Shown: in pieces, positions 6,914 to 15,352 of the stretch | Layout of the letters: every line of letters starts with the position of its first letter | Position numbering within the stretch: the stretch's first letter is position 1 | NCBI GenBank assembly: GCA_002631855.1 | Contig: NTLF01000019.1 | Location: 124,001 to 188,000 of the forward strand | Source of the DNA: Zunongwangia sp. ESRF-bin46 | Lineage (GTDB): Bacteria; Bacteroidota; Bacteroidia; Flavobacteriales; Flavobacteriaceae | Direction: 5' to 3' | Length of the DNA stretch: 64,000 nucleotides | Program-made: the position numbers and the translations under genes | Notes under the pieces: generated by a model | What the model saw: the letters and a program-made list of their open reading frames with translations, nothing else | What the model was told of the DNA's origin: nothing | Databases searched by the model: none

Positions 6914-9370
6914 CTACAACTTTATTTGCAATCCTGTGTACCAAGTTCTAGGCTGACTAGGAATAATCCCTGGCCCAGGATATCCCGTTGCCCTTCTAAC
7001 AAAATAGCTATTATCCAATACATTGTTTATCCCAGCTTCTAGACGGAACATTTTATAACTATACGATAGCGAAAGGTCTAAAATATCGTACGCAGGGATT
7101 TCACCGACAATTCCACTTTGACTCTCAAAATCACGTTCGCTATTGGTAGCATCGGTAAACTGTTTACTCAAATAGGTGTATTGAAGGCTTCCCAGAAAGT
7201 TTTTATAACCAAAGTTTACACCCGTTTTAAAGTTTATTGCTGGGATAAATTCCACTTCATTACCTTCTACATTTGTCTGTTCAGATTTTGTATATTCTGA
7301 ATGTGTTAACGCTAAATTTGAAAACAGGTTTAACTTTATACTTTTTTCTTCCGAAGAAAATGTATTCCAAATATTCCAGTCGATAAATGTTTCTACACCA
7401 TACGTAATAGCGTCTCCAATATTTCCACGGAAACGTTCTTGCTCAATATCGCTTACTTCTCTAAGAATCACCCCTAACCTATCATTATAACTTAGAAAGA
7501 ATGCTCCTAAATCGTAAGACACATACCTTTCAAATCTACCGCGAACTCCCAAATCTGCTGTAAAACCTTCCTCATCAGTAATATTGGGGTCTACGGTAAG
7601 CGATGGGTTGGTAATTCGAATATCATTAAAAGTAACCGAACGGTAGTTCTGGCTTATATTTCCATAAACCTCAATGCTTCTAGAAGGCTTATAGCTTAAC
7701 CCAACGCCCAACAAAACAAAAGAACGATCAAAGGTTCGATTATCAGGTATGGTTTCATTTAAGATAGGATTGCCCGCATTATCCAAATTTATGTTTTTAT
7801 ACGCCCCTTCACTTTCAGTTTTTATATATTCAAACCGGAAACCTGGCGTTACGGAAAAAGTGTCTGAAAGATTAAAAATATTTTCTCCAAACACTGCCAA
7901 GTTTAAATTAGGAAACTCGAAATCACTTTGGCGTTCATAATTTGGAAATTCATTTTCAGCAAAACTGAAATCTGCATCGCTACCATTTGTCCCCGGTCCT
8001 TGTTTACTAGTGTTTTTAGATTGATAGTACTTCCCGCCTATTAAAAACACATTGTTTTTATCAAAAAGGTCGTAACGAGTTAACAATCGGGCTTCTGCAC
8101 CCCAATTATTAAAATTTCCTACAATTAACTCTCTTGGTTCAGTAAGGTCGTCTTGCTGTGAAACCCTGTTCTCTCGAAAACCAACCGATTTTCGAGATGC
8201 GTCTAACGCAAATAAGTTTAAGCTGAAATCCGTTTGTTGTGAAAAAGCATGTTCAAGTAATAACGAATATAACTTCCAATCCACTTCAAACCAGTTTCGG
8301 GTTCGGTTACTGAAAGTTGGATCTTCTTCAAACTGAGCATCTGTTAATCCTCCTGGTTGTTGCGCCAAATAATACAAATAACTAAATTCTCCCGTAAGCT
8401 TCGTTTTATCGGAAAGTTGATAATCTACATGTGCATAGCCGTTATACGAATCAAATTGCGAATTTGGTCTAAAGTCGTTTCCTTTCTTATAATTGAAGTA
8501 GGTATAATACCCAACCTTATCGACAGTTCCGCTCAAGCTATTAAAACTATTGAATAAATCGTACGATCCAACGGTTTGCCTAGAAACCAATTCTATTTTT
8601 TTATTCCTGTTGGGTTGTTTTAGCTTGAAATTAATTAACCCTCCAAACTGCGTTCCGTATTGCAAAGAAGCTGCTCCCCTAACCACTTGTATCTCTCTTA
8701 ACGCTTCAGCCGGTGGCGTATAATAACTTTCTGGATAGCCCAACACATCGGCTGAAATATCGTACCCGTTTTGACGCGTATTAAAATTTGCCGTCCGATT
8801 AGGATCTAAACCACGCCCACCAATATTTAACTGTAACCCTCCATCATTGTTTTCATAAATATTAAGGCCAACTACTTGTGAGTAAATTTGACGCGCATTC
8901 CCCGTTGCGAGGTTAGCTGTTAAGTTTTCTACTTGAATCACTTCACTCTTTTTTCCGGCGTAGATAGCCGTACCCTCAACCGGTCGTAATTGTTTTAAGG
9001 CAAAAACCCGTTCTTTCTGTTTTTTTATGACCACTTCAGAGAGTGTTTCACCCAAAGGTTCTAAAGTAAACTCTAGATTAGTGTCTTCAGAAACTGTTAT
9101 CGTTTGCTCTAGTATTTGATACTCGAACGTAAAGACCACAAAATAATACGTACCATTTGGCACATTATAAAATTGAAATGTTCCGTCTAAACCTGTTTTA
9201 GTTGAGTGTCCCGTGTTCGAAATATACACTTCGGCATTCGCAATTAGCTCATTGGTTTGAGAACTGGTTACTTTACCTGTAATGGTATTTTGTGCCACAG
9301 AAGAAATTCCTATTAGCATTGAAAAAATAAATAATAGGTTTTTCAAAATATTATAATCCTTTAATTTCAT
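6914..9370 (-). CDS. TonB-dependent outer-membrane receptor (FecA-like)
   Basis: An 818-residue outer-membrane transporter. It has a signal peptide at 1-27 (ends SVAQ), a carboxypeptidase-regulatory-like beta-sandwich at about 28-112, a plug domain at about 140-255 (VVRGAASLQYG is the typical plug end), then a 22-strand beta-barrel ending with the C-terminal aromatic strand (RTWYTGLQIKL). Such receptors import iron chelates or other ligands with TonB energy. It is the last gene of the DUF4856-imelysin-HTTM-receptor block and overlaps the HTTM gene by 20 nt, implying tight co-expression. Iron uptake is inferred from the imelysin partners and the Fur-like site upstream. The ligand is unknown. 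Confidence 0.92.
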   Translation of the reverse strand: MKLKDYNILKNLLFIFSMLIGISSVAQNTITGKVTSSQTNELIANAEVYISNTGHSTKTGLDGTFQFYNVPNGTYYFVVFTFEYQILEQTITVSEDTNLEFTLEPLGETLSEVVIKKQKERVFALKQLRPVEGTAIYAGKKSEVIQVENLTANLATGNARQIYSQVVGLNIYENNDGGLQLNIGGRGLDPNRTANFNTRQNGYDISADVLGYPESYYTPPAEALREIQVVRGAASLQYGTQFGGLINFKLKQPNRNKKIELVSRQTVGSYDLFNSFNSLSGTVDKVGYYTYFNYKKGNDFRPNSQFDSYNGYAHVDYQLSDKTKLTGEFSYLYYLAQQPGGLTDAQFEEDPTFSNRTRNWFEVDWKLYSLLLEHAFSQQTDFSLNLFALDASRKSVGFRENRVSQQDDLTEPRELIVGNFNNWGAEARLLTRYDLFDKNNVFLIGGKYYQSKNTSKQGPGTNGSDADFSFAENEFPNYERQSDFEFPNLNLAVFGENIFNLSDTFSVTPGFRFEYIKTESEGAYKNINLDNAGNPILNETIPDNRTFDRSFVLLGVGLSYKPSRSIEVYGNISQNYRSVTFNDIRITNPSLTVDPNITDEEGFTADLGVRGRFERYVSYDLGAFFLSYNDRLGVILREVSDIEQERFRGNIGDAITYGVETFIDWNIWNTFSSEEKSIKLNLFSNLALTHSEYTKSEQTNVEGNEVEFIPAINFKTGVNFGYKNFLGSLQYTYLSKQFTDATNSERDFESQSGIVGEIPAYDILDLSLSYSYKMFRLEAGINNVLDNSYFVRRATGYPGPGIIPSQPRTWYTGLQIKL

Positions 9371-10712
9371 CGTTAAAATCTAAAATCCAAGTTTTGTGTT
9401 TAAATGATTCCTTTTCTTGTAATAAATCTACTTTAGGATCAATATACGGTTGGCTCAACCTTCCGTTTAATGCCACGTAGCTCTCTACATATACTTCCAC
9501 ATTTTTATGACCTTGTGCTGAAAAATGTTCTCCTAAAAAGTGTGCGTATTCTAATATAAAATCTGGTTGAAAGCTCATTTGTTTTTCCTGAAATGGATTC
9601 AAAAAATCACTGTTGTCTACAGAAAATTGTTTTCCGGTTTTTCCGTCCACTACTTTAAACTGTGCATAACCGGCTTTTTCCATCAACATAACGCGCCACG
9701 AGAAACGGTACCCTTCTTCGGTCCAGAACAACTCCCCGGGATATGCTAAATACCGCCACGGAAAGACTAGTTGAAATAATAAAAAGACTGTTATAATGGT
9801 TATTGATATATTTTTCTTCTTCTGAAAAAAAATTGTTTCGATCTTCTTATCCATTTCAGTTTTATCAATCTTAAAAGCTTTTGATATAAACTGAAGTATT
9901 TTATGATGAACCGATGCATCAAAGAAAATCAATGCACTCACAATCATGATAAACGGAAACATTCCGATAGGAAACAACGCCCGAGTCATTATGTGAAAGA
10001 GTACAACTAAAATAAAAGCAAACCAGCGAGTGCGCTTATATAGTAATAAAAAGGGAATGGTCAAATCGTATAGCGCACCACCCCAGCTAAAAGCATAATG
10101 TACCCATTCTTGCTGCATAAGATTTCCCAATAAAGGCAAATCATATTTTGAAGGAAGCCAAATTTTTAAAGGCATAGCTTTTAATAACCAATCGCTGTTT
10201 AGTTTTGCCAATCCTGCATAAAAATAGACAATACCCAATAAAAGTTTTATACTGTCTATCGTCCAATTAGGGATATAAAACGAAGCCTTTTTAAGGTTTT
10301 TAGCATCGAATGAAAAGTAGTTATGGGCTGGTAAGAAAATCATTAAAAAACTTACACAGCTAATAAAATAATAATGGTTTAAGTAGGTGGTTTTATCCAT
10401 CAACTCTATATAGATAAAGCTGAGAAAGAAAGTAATAATTGCCACCCGGTATTTAAACCCAATAGCGACAAAAAGAGCAGACAAACCACAAATAATAAAA
10501 AGTAAGTAGGTATAGTTGCCAAAAGGTTCTACCCACTCAAACCCGTAATAAGAAAAATGAAATTTGGGTTTTATATAAAGTTTATCAATCCATCCGTTCA
10601 TCCAAAAACGAATAATACTTACTAACATCATAACACCAAATAAAACACGAAAGACCGCAAGTGGTGCGGCCTGTGTCTGTTTCGTGAAATATGTTTTTAA
10701 AGCAGGGCTCAT
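9351..10712 (-). CDS. HTTM-domain membrane protein (vitamin K-dependent gamma-carboxylase related)
   Basis: A 453-residue integral membrane protein. The first about 300 residues hold several transmembrane helices (for example FGVMMLVSIIRFW, YTYLLFIICGLSALFVAIGF, YRVAIITFFLSFIYIELM) and the conserved segment DKTTYLNHYYFISCVSFLMIFLPAHNYFS-like at about 110-130. This is the HTTM signature shared with gamma-glutamyl carboxylases. A soluble C-terminal part (about 325-453) follows one more membrane segment. It starts 3 nt after the imelysin stop and overlaps the TonB receptor start by 20 nt. Its biochemical role in bacteria is unsettled. In this operon a part in metal or ligand handling at the inner membrane is inferred only from context. 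Confidence 0.85.
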   Translation of the reverse strand: MSPALKTYFTKQTQAAPLAVFRVLFGVMMLVSIIRFWMNGWIDKLYIKPKFHFSYYGFEWVEPFGNYTYLLFIICGLSALFVAIGFKYRVAIITFFLSFIYIELMDKTTYLNHYYFISCVSFLMIFLPAHNYFSFDAKNLKKASFYIPNWTIDSIKLLLGIVYFYAGLAKLNSDWLLKAMPLKIWLPSKYDLPLLGNLMQQEWVHYAFSWGGALYDLTIPFLLLYKRTRWFAFILVVLFHIMTRALFPIGMFPFIMIVSALIFFDASVHHKILQFISKAFKIDKTEMDKKIETIFFQKKKNISITIITVFLLFQLVFPWRYLAYPGELFWTEEGYRFSWRVMLMEKAGYAQFKVVDGKTGKQFSVDNSDFLNPFQEKQMSFQPDFILEYAHFLGEHFSAQGHKNVEVYVESYVALNGRLSQPYIDPKVDLLQEKESFKHKTWILDFNDEIKGL

Positions 10713-10715
10713 TGG

Positions 10716-11834
10716 TTAATCACCATCAGCATCTACATAGTCAACACTAATATCCATCGCCTGTAACATATCAACTTTCATTAAAATAACATTTCGCTGC
10801 AATTCGTTATAGGTGTTTAGCATCTTAGTATTGTCATTTTCAATTTGAAGTGAAAAATTATCATTCAAACCTTGTAAGTTAGTTTTAGCAGTTTCAAATT
10901 GAGCCGTAATTAAATTCCCTAAATTTTCACCGTTTTTAATCGTATTTAAATAGGCTAAATAGGTTTTGAAGCTTTCACCTTTAGTAGCACTATTAAAGTG
11001 CTTTCCTTCAAAAAAGTTTTGAGTCGCTTGCAAAGCCTCTATAGCAAGTTGTTTTGAAATATCTTCTTTATAAAAAGCCTCTACTTTTTCAGGAAGCGGT
11101 TCATTAGAGAACACACCTGCCGGAATACCTACTTTTCCTGCACGCAATGCTTTTTCATAATAAAACACATAGTCGTTAGCTAGCTTATCTACAGATCCAG
11201 AGGCCGATGAGCTTGTGTTATCCACGAATGTATCACGGTATCCATTATTCCAGTCATTTAAGACTGTTTCCGTAAGGGTTGAAATAGTTTCGGCCAACGT
11301 ATTTAAATAGTCTTTATAGTTTTGAGCATTTCCGTTAGTAGTATAGAAAGCAACTATTTCTTCATTGGTAACTGCTAAGCCATTTAACATATAGTCTATT
11401 GCAGGGAAGCCTTGTGCATCTATGGTAGATGGCAAAGAAAGATCATAATTTCCTTCAGCGATAAGGTTATCAACTTCTGAAGTATTCGTAGGGTATACGT
11501 TCACCCTATTTCGGTAATTAAGTGCTTCAGCTCTACCAATTTCGAACATGGAAACGTGTTGAAAAGTAAGGTACGATTCTCTCCATGTTAATCGAGTTTG
11601 TTGTAATGTTTCAACCGAAGGATTTTCAGTAAAATTATTTATTACTGTTTCTAAGTTCTTTGCTTCTGTATTAAAAGCAGTATAGGAAGGTACAATAATA
11701 TTATCTGCCCAGTTTACGAGCATTGCTTTTCTATCAAAAGCGTCATCACTTTCATCGGGGTTTGTTGATTCGTCTTCTGAACAAGCAAAAACAATCATTC
11801 CCATTAGCAGTAAAAAAAGACCTTTTTTTATCAT
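10716..11834 (-). CDS. Imelysin-family lipoprotein (M75-like, iron-uptake associated)
   Basis: Start chosen at ATG 11834 (MIKKGLFLLLMGMIVFACS), giving a lipobox with Cys18; the in-frame codon 15 nt upstream is TTG. The 372-residue product has the imelysin (peptidase_M75-like) helical-bundle fold: LTWRESYLTFQHVSMFEIGRAE near 84-105 and IDAQGFPAIDYMLNGL near 142-157 match conserved blocks of the family. Proteins of this family (EfeO, IrpA, imelysins) are surface or periplasmic iron-uptake components; the name peptidase is historical. It lies downstream of the related DUF4856 gene after a hairpin that may attenuate transcription, and 3 nt before the HTTM gene. Confidence 0.9.
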   Translation of the reverse strand: MIKKGLFLLLMGMIVFACSEDESTNPDESDDAFDRKAMLVNWADNIIVPSYTAFNTEAKNLETVINNFTENPSVETLQQTRLTWRESYLTFQHVSMFEIGRAEALNYRNRVNVYPTNTSEVDNLIAEGNYDLSLPSTIDAQGFPAIDYMLNGLAVTNEEIVAFYTTNGNAQNYKDYLNTLAETISTLTETVLNDWNNGYRDTFVDNTSSSASGSVDKLANDYVFYYEKALRAGKVGIPAGVFSNEPLPEKVEAFYKEDISKQLAIEALQATQNFFEGKHFNSATKGESFKTYLAYLNTIKNGENLGNLITAQFETAKTNLQGLNDNFSLQIENDNTKMLNTYNELQRNVILMKVDMLQAMDISVDYVDADGD

Positions 11835-11859
11835 TGTATTAGGTTTCAATTATATAAAA

Positions 11860-11888
11860 AACCAACCGACGTTTAGAGCCGGTTGGTT
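11860..11888 (-). terminator. Intra-operon terminator or attenuator
   Basis: On the minus strand AACCAACCG pairs with CGGTTGGTT (arms 11880-11888 and 11860-11868), followed by a T-run. It lies between the DUF4856 stop (11900) and the imelysin start (11834). It would make the first gene more abundant than the rest, because no good separate promoter is visible before the imelysin gene. Confidence 0.7.
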
Positions 11889-11899
11889 ATTGATTTTTT

Positions 11900-13114
11900 T
11901 TAGTTAGCAGCTTCTGCTACTGTAAATCCAAATGCCGAAGCCATCGTTTCAGAAATGGTATCCAGTGTTTCTGGGGTTACATCCCAAAATCCGTTGCCCT
12001 CTAATAGTTGTGTTTTAAAAGTTTCTAACTCAGAAGGAGAAACGTAAGGTGCTCCCGTATTTGTGTTATTTGTAAAACGAAGGCTGTACATAAAACCAAA
12101 ACCTTCAGAAAGGTCGTGAAAAGCTCCGCCCATATCATTATTGGCTATTGCTTCTTTTCCAGCTTGTAAATAGTAAACCGCTCGTACTGCAATAGTTTTT
12201 GATATATTTTCTTTTATGATAGCAACCTGCTCATCTCTTAGCTCATAGTCTCCCGCTACAATCGCAGCACGCCCTGTTTTAAAGGCAGTGAAAACATCTT
12301 CTGCTAGACCTTCAAAATCCTCATCACCATCTACTCTACCTAAATAATTGAACAATAAGCGGTCATCACTTTCATTTAATACGCTATTTGGGTTTTCGGT
12401 TGGTATGGATGGATCTCCATAAAGATACCCATAAGCTTCATCCCACTTATGTTCCATGGTTGTGTAGTTGTTATCCCCATCAAGTATTTGATTGTCGTTA
12501 TTTTCTCTGTTTGATGCTTCGTCCAATACAGATGTTGATAGGTAATTGTTCAGGATTTGATCGGTCAATAACGCACCTATCAGTCCTTTTGCAAAAACTT
12601 GGTTTAACTCAACCCCTTTTTCATTAACGTAGCGTACGGAAGATCCATCTGCAATCTGACCTGCAACACCAGGTTCAGCGATAGTATTTTCATTAGGGAA
12701 TACTATGTTTACTTGATCAGAAATATATGATTCAAAATCTGCTTTTATTTCAGCACTTTCTGTAGCGTTTGCTGAAAAATAATCTGCCGATGCTGCTGTT
12801 TTACTTTTAATGTTTTTTCCAGAAGCGTTTAAATCTGTGTTTTCAAAATCGTTGGCTCCTTCTACGTGAGCAAACATATTTAAAAGAGATTCTTCTGTCG
12901 CAGTATCGAAGTTGTTAAATGAACCTATTAACTCTGTTGACATTTGTAGTCTGGTAGTTTGTCCTGGAAACTGCACTGTAGTTTCACCTCCTCGTTCAAA
13001 TGAGTAGTTTGTAGGAACATCAACATCTTGTTGTACATCACCAGCTTCATCATCTGATGAACATGAAGCTAATATTAAGCTCATTACAACTGCGGGATAC
13101 AATAATTTTTTCAT
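11900..13114 (-). CDS. DUF4856 lipoprotein, imelysin-related
   Basis: A 404-residue lipoprotein (signal peptide, lipobox ASC with Cys18, then an acidic Asp/Glu-rich linker). The body matches the DUF4856 family found in marine Bacteroidetes: NYSFERGG near 40, EHKWDEAYGYLYG in the middle, and GAFHDLSEGFGFMYSLRF near the C-terminus. These His, Asp and Glu-rich helices resemble the metal-binding region of imelysins. It is the first gene of the four-gene iron-type block, with a strong promoter at 13160-13190 and a Fur-like palindrome at 13195-13213. An iron-binding surface role is inferred; no direct evidence. Confidence 0.85.
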   Translation of the reverse strand: MKKLLYPAVVMSLILASCSSDDEAGDVQQDVDVPTNYSFERGGETTVQFPGQTTRLQMSTELIGSFNNFDTATEESLLNMFAHVEGANDFENTDLNASGKNIKSKTAASADYFSANATESAEIKADFESYISDQVNIVFPNENTIAEPGVAGQIADGSSVRYVNEKGVELNQVFAKGLIGALLTDQILNNYLSTSVLDEASNRENNDNQILDGDNNYTTMEHKWDEAYGYLYGDPSIPTENPNSVLNESDDRLLFNYLGRVDGDEDFEGLAEDVFTAFKTGRAAIVAGDYELRDEQVAIIKENISKTIAVRAVYYLQAGKEAIANNDMGGAFHDLSEGFGFMYSLRFTNNTNTGAPYVSPSELETFKTQLLEGNGFWDVTPETLDTISETMASAFGFTVAEAAN

Positions 13115-13159
13115 TAGGGTTTATTTAGACTTGTTATAAATAATTGGTTTTTCAGAATG

Positions 13160-13190
13160 CAAATATAAAATGGACAAAGCATTCTTACAA
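13160..13190 (-). promoter_or_regulatory. Promoter of the DUF4856-imelysin-HTTM-TonB operon
   Basis: On the minus strand TATATTTG (13160-13167) is a perfect -7 element, with TTG (13188-13190) 20 nt upstream. The leader to the ATG at 13114 is about 40 nt. Confidence 0.75.
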
Positions 13191-13194
13191 CTTT

Positions 13195-13213
13195 ATTTAG
13201 ATTAAATTTAAAT
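13195..13213. promoter_or_regulatory. Fur-like 9-1-9 inverted repeat
   Basis: ATTTAGATT-A-AATTTAAAT has 9-nt arms around one base with a single mismatch, the geometry of a Fur box. It lies immediately upstream of the -33 element of an operon that looks iron-related. Regulator identity is inferred, and AT-rich palindromes can arise by chance. Confidence 0.45.
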
Positions 13214-13250
13214 AAATATCCTGTGTAGTTATTTCTATATTAATAATCAA

Positions 13251-13724
13251 CTACTTAGAAGAAACTTGTAGTTCATTTTTATATTGAAGACGGACCAATC
13301 CAGCCCACTGTAGAATCAATTTTTGTTCAGCTTCGGTTAAATCGCCGTGAATCCATGTGTATTCCTTTAATGGCATTTCACCATCTTCTATCATTTCGAC
13401 TAACTCTTCCATTTTATGGTCTTTTTTCTTAGTGGAATAGGAATCCCATTCAGAAACATTAAAATGGCCTTTTCCATGTTCTACATGATCATCTAACCAA
13501 AAAGAGAAAGGTGCAACCTCAGCATACCAAGGGTATTGGGTTTGGTCACTATGGCAATCGTAGCAGTTTTGTTTTAATAATAATGCAACCTCGGCAGAGG
13601 GCTTTGTTTCTTTTTCAAAAAGCGCAACACTTTCATAGCCCCCATTATTTTTATCTGGACGGATAAATTGTATGATTACTAGGGCTACCAATAATACTAT
13701 AAGAATGTACTTTATTATTTTCAT
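13251..13724 (-). CDS. Heme-binding domain protein (single CxxCH)
   Basis: A 157-residue protein with an N-terminal membrane anchor or signal (residues 4-21) and a heme-binding domain of the Haem_bd type. The motif NCYDCHSD carries Cys54, Cys57 and His58 for covalent c-type heme attachment. It is followed by TQYPWYAEVAPFSFWLDDHVEHGK, which is typical of the family, with further His and a C-terminal Trp-rich segment (LILQWAG). The distal ligand is not certain. It acts in the periplasm, probably in electron transfer or heme sensing. It lies just upstream of the iron-type operon in the same direction, but that operon has its own promoter, so functional linkage is only suggested. Confidence 0.85.
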   Translation of the reverse strand: MKIIKYILIVLLVALVIIQFIRPDKNNGGYESVALFEKETKPSAEVALLLKQNCYDCHSDQTQYPWYAEVAPFSFWLDDHVEHGKGHFNVSEWDSYSTKKKDHKMEELVEMIEDGEMPLKEYTWIHGDLTEAEQKLILQWAGLVRLQYKNELQVSSK

Positions 13725-13809
13725 GGATAGTTAAAAATTAGAGACGCAAAATTAAGAATTTATTTAGAACAATTCTTTATAAGAATCCATAAAAATTAAT
13801 TTTATATGG

Positions 13810-15351
13810 TTAAATAGATTTTAGATAGCGAATCAAAGATTTTCTGATATCAAACGCTAACTCATCTTCTTCAGGTTCATATACTTTTACTATTCCGCTA
13901 TTATTTCGAGTTAGAAATGGAATATCCAATCCTTTTAAAAGAAAGTCACTTAAAGCAATTGTATATACTTTATTGTAGTTAATAGGTTTTCCCGCAATTA
14001 ACCAGTTCCCTGAAGAGCTTTGTGAAATTTTATAACGTTGTAAGTAAGCTCCTTTTCCGCGTTGTGACTTTCCGTAATCTAAAACTTCTTTAAGCAATTC
14101 ACCTTTTAAATCTACTTTTAATACACTTCCACCAAATGGCAATACCCTAAAAATATCAACACTGGTTAATCTTCCTGAGAGCATATCATCGACACGGAAC
14201 GAACCACTATTTACTAATGCAGCATCTACATTGTAATTATAAGCAAAGGCCATCGCCTCGGTCACTTTATCTCCTAAATTGGTTTGAGTACTCCTATTGG
14301 CACTATCGGTACCATCTAAAGGTACTTTGGGAATATGAATCACTTCATTTGTATTAGGTATCACGTTTGAAAGTTCGGTATTTAGAACTTCACCCCATTT
14401 TTTTACAACCCTATCTACATTTGATTGAAGGGGTACTTTTTCATCCAAATACATAATTTTTGAATTTACATATAGAACCTGGGTACGTAAATTATAAACC
14501 AATGTATGAATGTACATAGAAATAGCATTGGCATCTGCTTTAGCAATAACAGTATTGCCTTCTCTTTCAAGGTTACTTACGTGCTCATGACCTCCCATTA
14601 TTAAGGGGATTTCAGGTAATTCTTTAGCTAATTGATGATCTTGGTCTATTGTTAAATGTGTCAATCCAATTACAAAATCTACTTTTGGATATACCAAGTC
14701 GTACGCCCTTTTAGCTTCTTTATAAATATTACCATACTCAACGTATTCCTTCGGGTTTGAATCCAACGTTAAACCTATAAACCCAAAACGTACTTCATTG
14801 CCTATCGAGTCTCTTACAAAAAGTGTTTTGTAATCTGAAATGGGTTCATTACCCATCTCCAATTTGGTTTCAAAAGGCTGCTTGGCACCACTTGGTGTAA
14901 CATGAAGCACATTTGAAGAAACCCAAGGAAATGTAGATTCGTTTAGACGTTCTTGCAGTTCGTTTTCAGAAAGATCGAACTCATGATTCCCAAATGTTAC
15001 CAAATCAAAATCCATGGCATTCATTACTTCTATCATTTGTTTACCACGTATGGGTTCACCATCTTTTTCTAGATTGCCAAGCAGGGAAGGGTTTAAAAAA
15101 TCGCCTGCCATAAACAAAAAAGTGTTTGGGTTTCTTTCTTTAATAGAATCACGAACATAGGCCACTCGGGCCATCCCTCCATATTTACCCCCTTGTAAAG
15201 GTGCTATTTCATAAACATCGTTAACTTGCAAAAACTTGATGGTCACAATCCCTTTTCCGTAAAAAGGTGCCTCTGGTATAGGCTCTAAGAGGTTACAGCT
15301 GTAAAGAAAAAACAATGCAAAAACCGGTAGTAAAAGTATTCGTCTATTCAT
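13810..15351 (-). CDS. 5'-nucleotidase/2',3'-cyclic phosphodiesterase-like lipoprotein
   Basis: Start chosen at ATG 15351 (MNRRILLLPVFALFFLYSC), which gives a lipobox and begins 1 nt after the HMG-CoA lyase stop (TAAGATG); longer in-frame starts would overlap that gene. The 513-residue protein has an N-terminal calcineurin-like metallophosphatase domain with the metal motifs NDVYE, MAGDFLNPS, GNHEFD and GGHEH. A C-terminal 5'-nucleotidase domain contains NSGSFRVDD and the aromatic substrate stack region. It probably dephosphorylates extracellular or periplasmic nucleotides to recover phosphate and nucleosides. The first domain replaces the usual Asp-His (DxH) with Asp-Val-Tyr at the first motif, a variant seen in some relatives. 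Confidence 0.9.
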   Translation of the reverse strand: MNRRILLLPVFALFFLYSCNLLEPIPEAPFYGKGIVTIKFLQVNDVYEIAPLQGGKYGGMARVAYVRDSIKERNPNTFLFMAGDFLNPSLLGNLEKDGEPIRGKQMIEVMNAMDFDLVTFGNHEFDLSENELQERLNESTFPWVSSNVLHVTPSGAKQPFETKLEMGNEPISDYKTLFVRDSIGNEVRFGFIGLTLDSNPKEYVEYGNIYKEAKRAYDLVYPKVDFVIGLTHLTIDQDHQLAKELPEIPLIMGGHEHVSNLEREGNTVIAKADANAISMYIHTLVYNLRTQVLYVNSKIMYLDEKVPLQSNVDRVVKKWGEVLNTELSNVIPNTNEVIHIPKVPLDGTDSANRSTQTNLGDKVTEAMAFAYNYNVDAALVNSGSFRVDDMLSGRLTSVDIFRVLPFGGSVLKVDLKGELLKEVLDYGKSQRGKGAYLQRYKISQSSSGNWLIAGKPINYNKVYTIALSDFLLKGLDIPFLTRNNSGIVKVYEPEEDELAFDIRKSLIRYLKSI

Positions 15352-15352
15352 C

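Noticed and set aside
9351-10712. Assigning the HTTM protein as a true vitamin K-dependent carboxylase
   Set aside because: Only the membrane domain family is shared; carboxylation substrates and activity are not evident.
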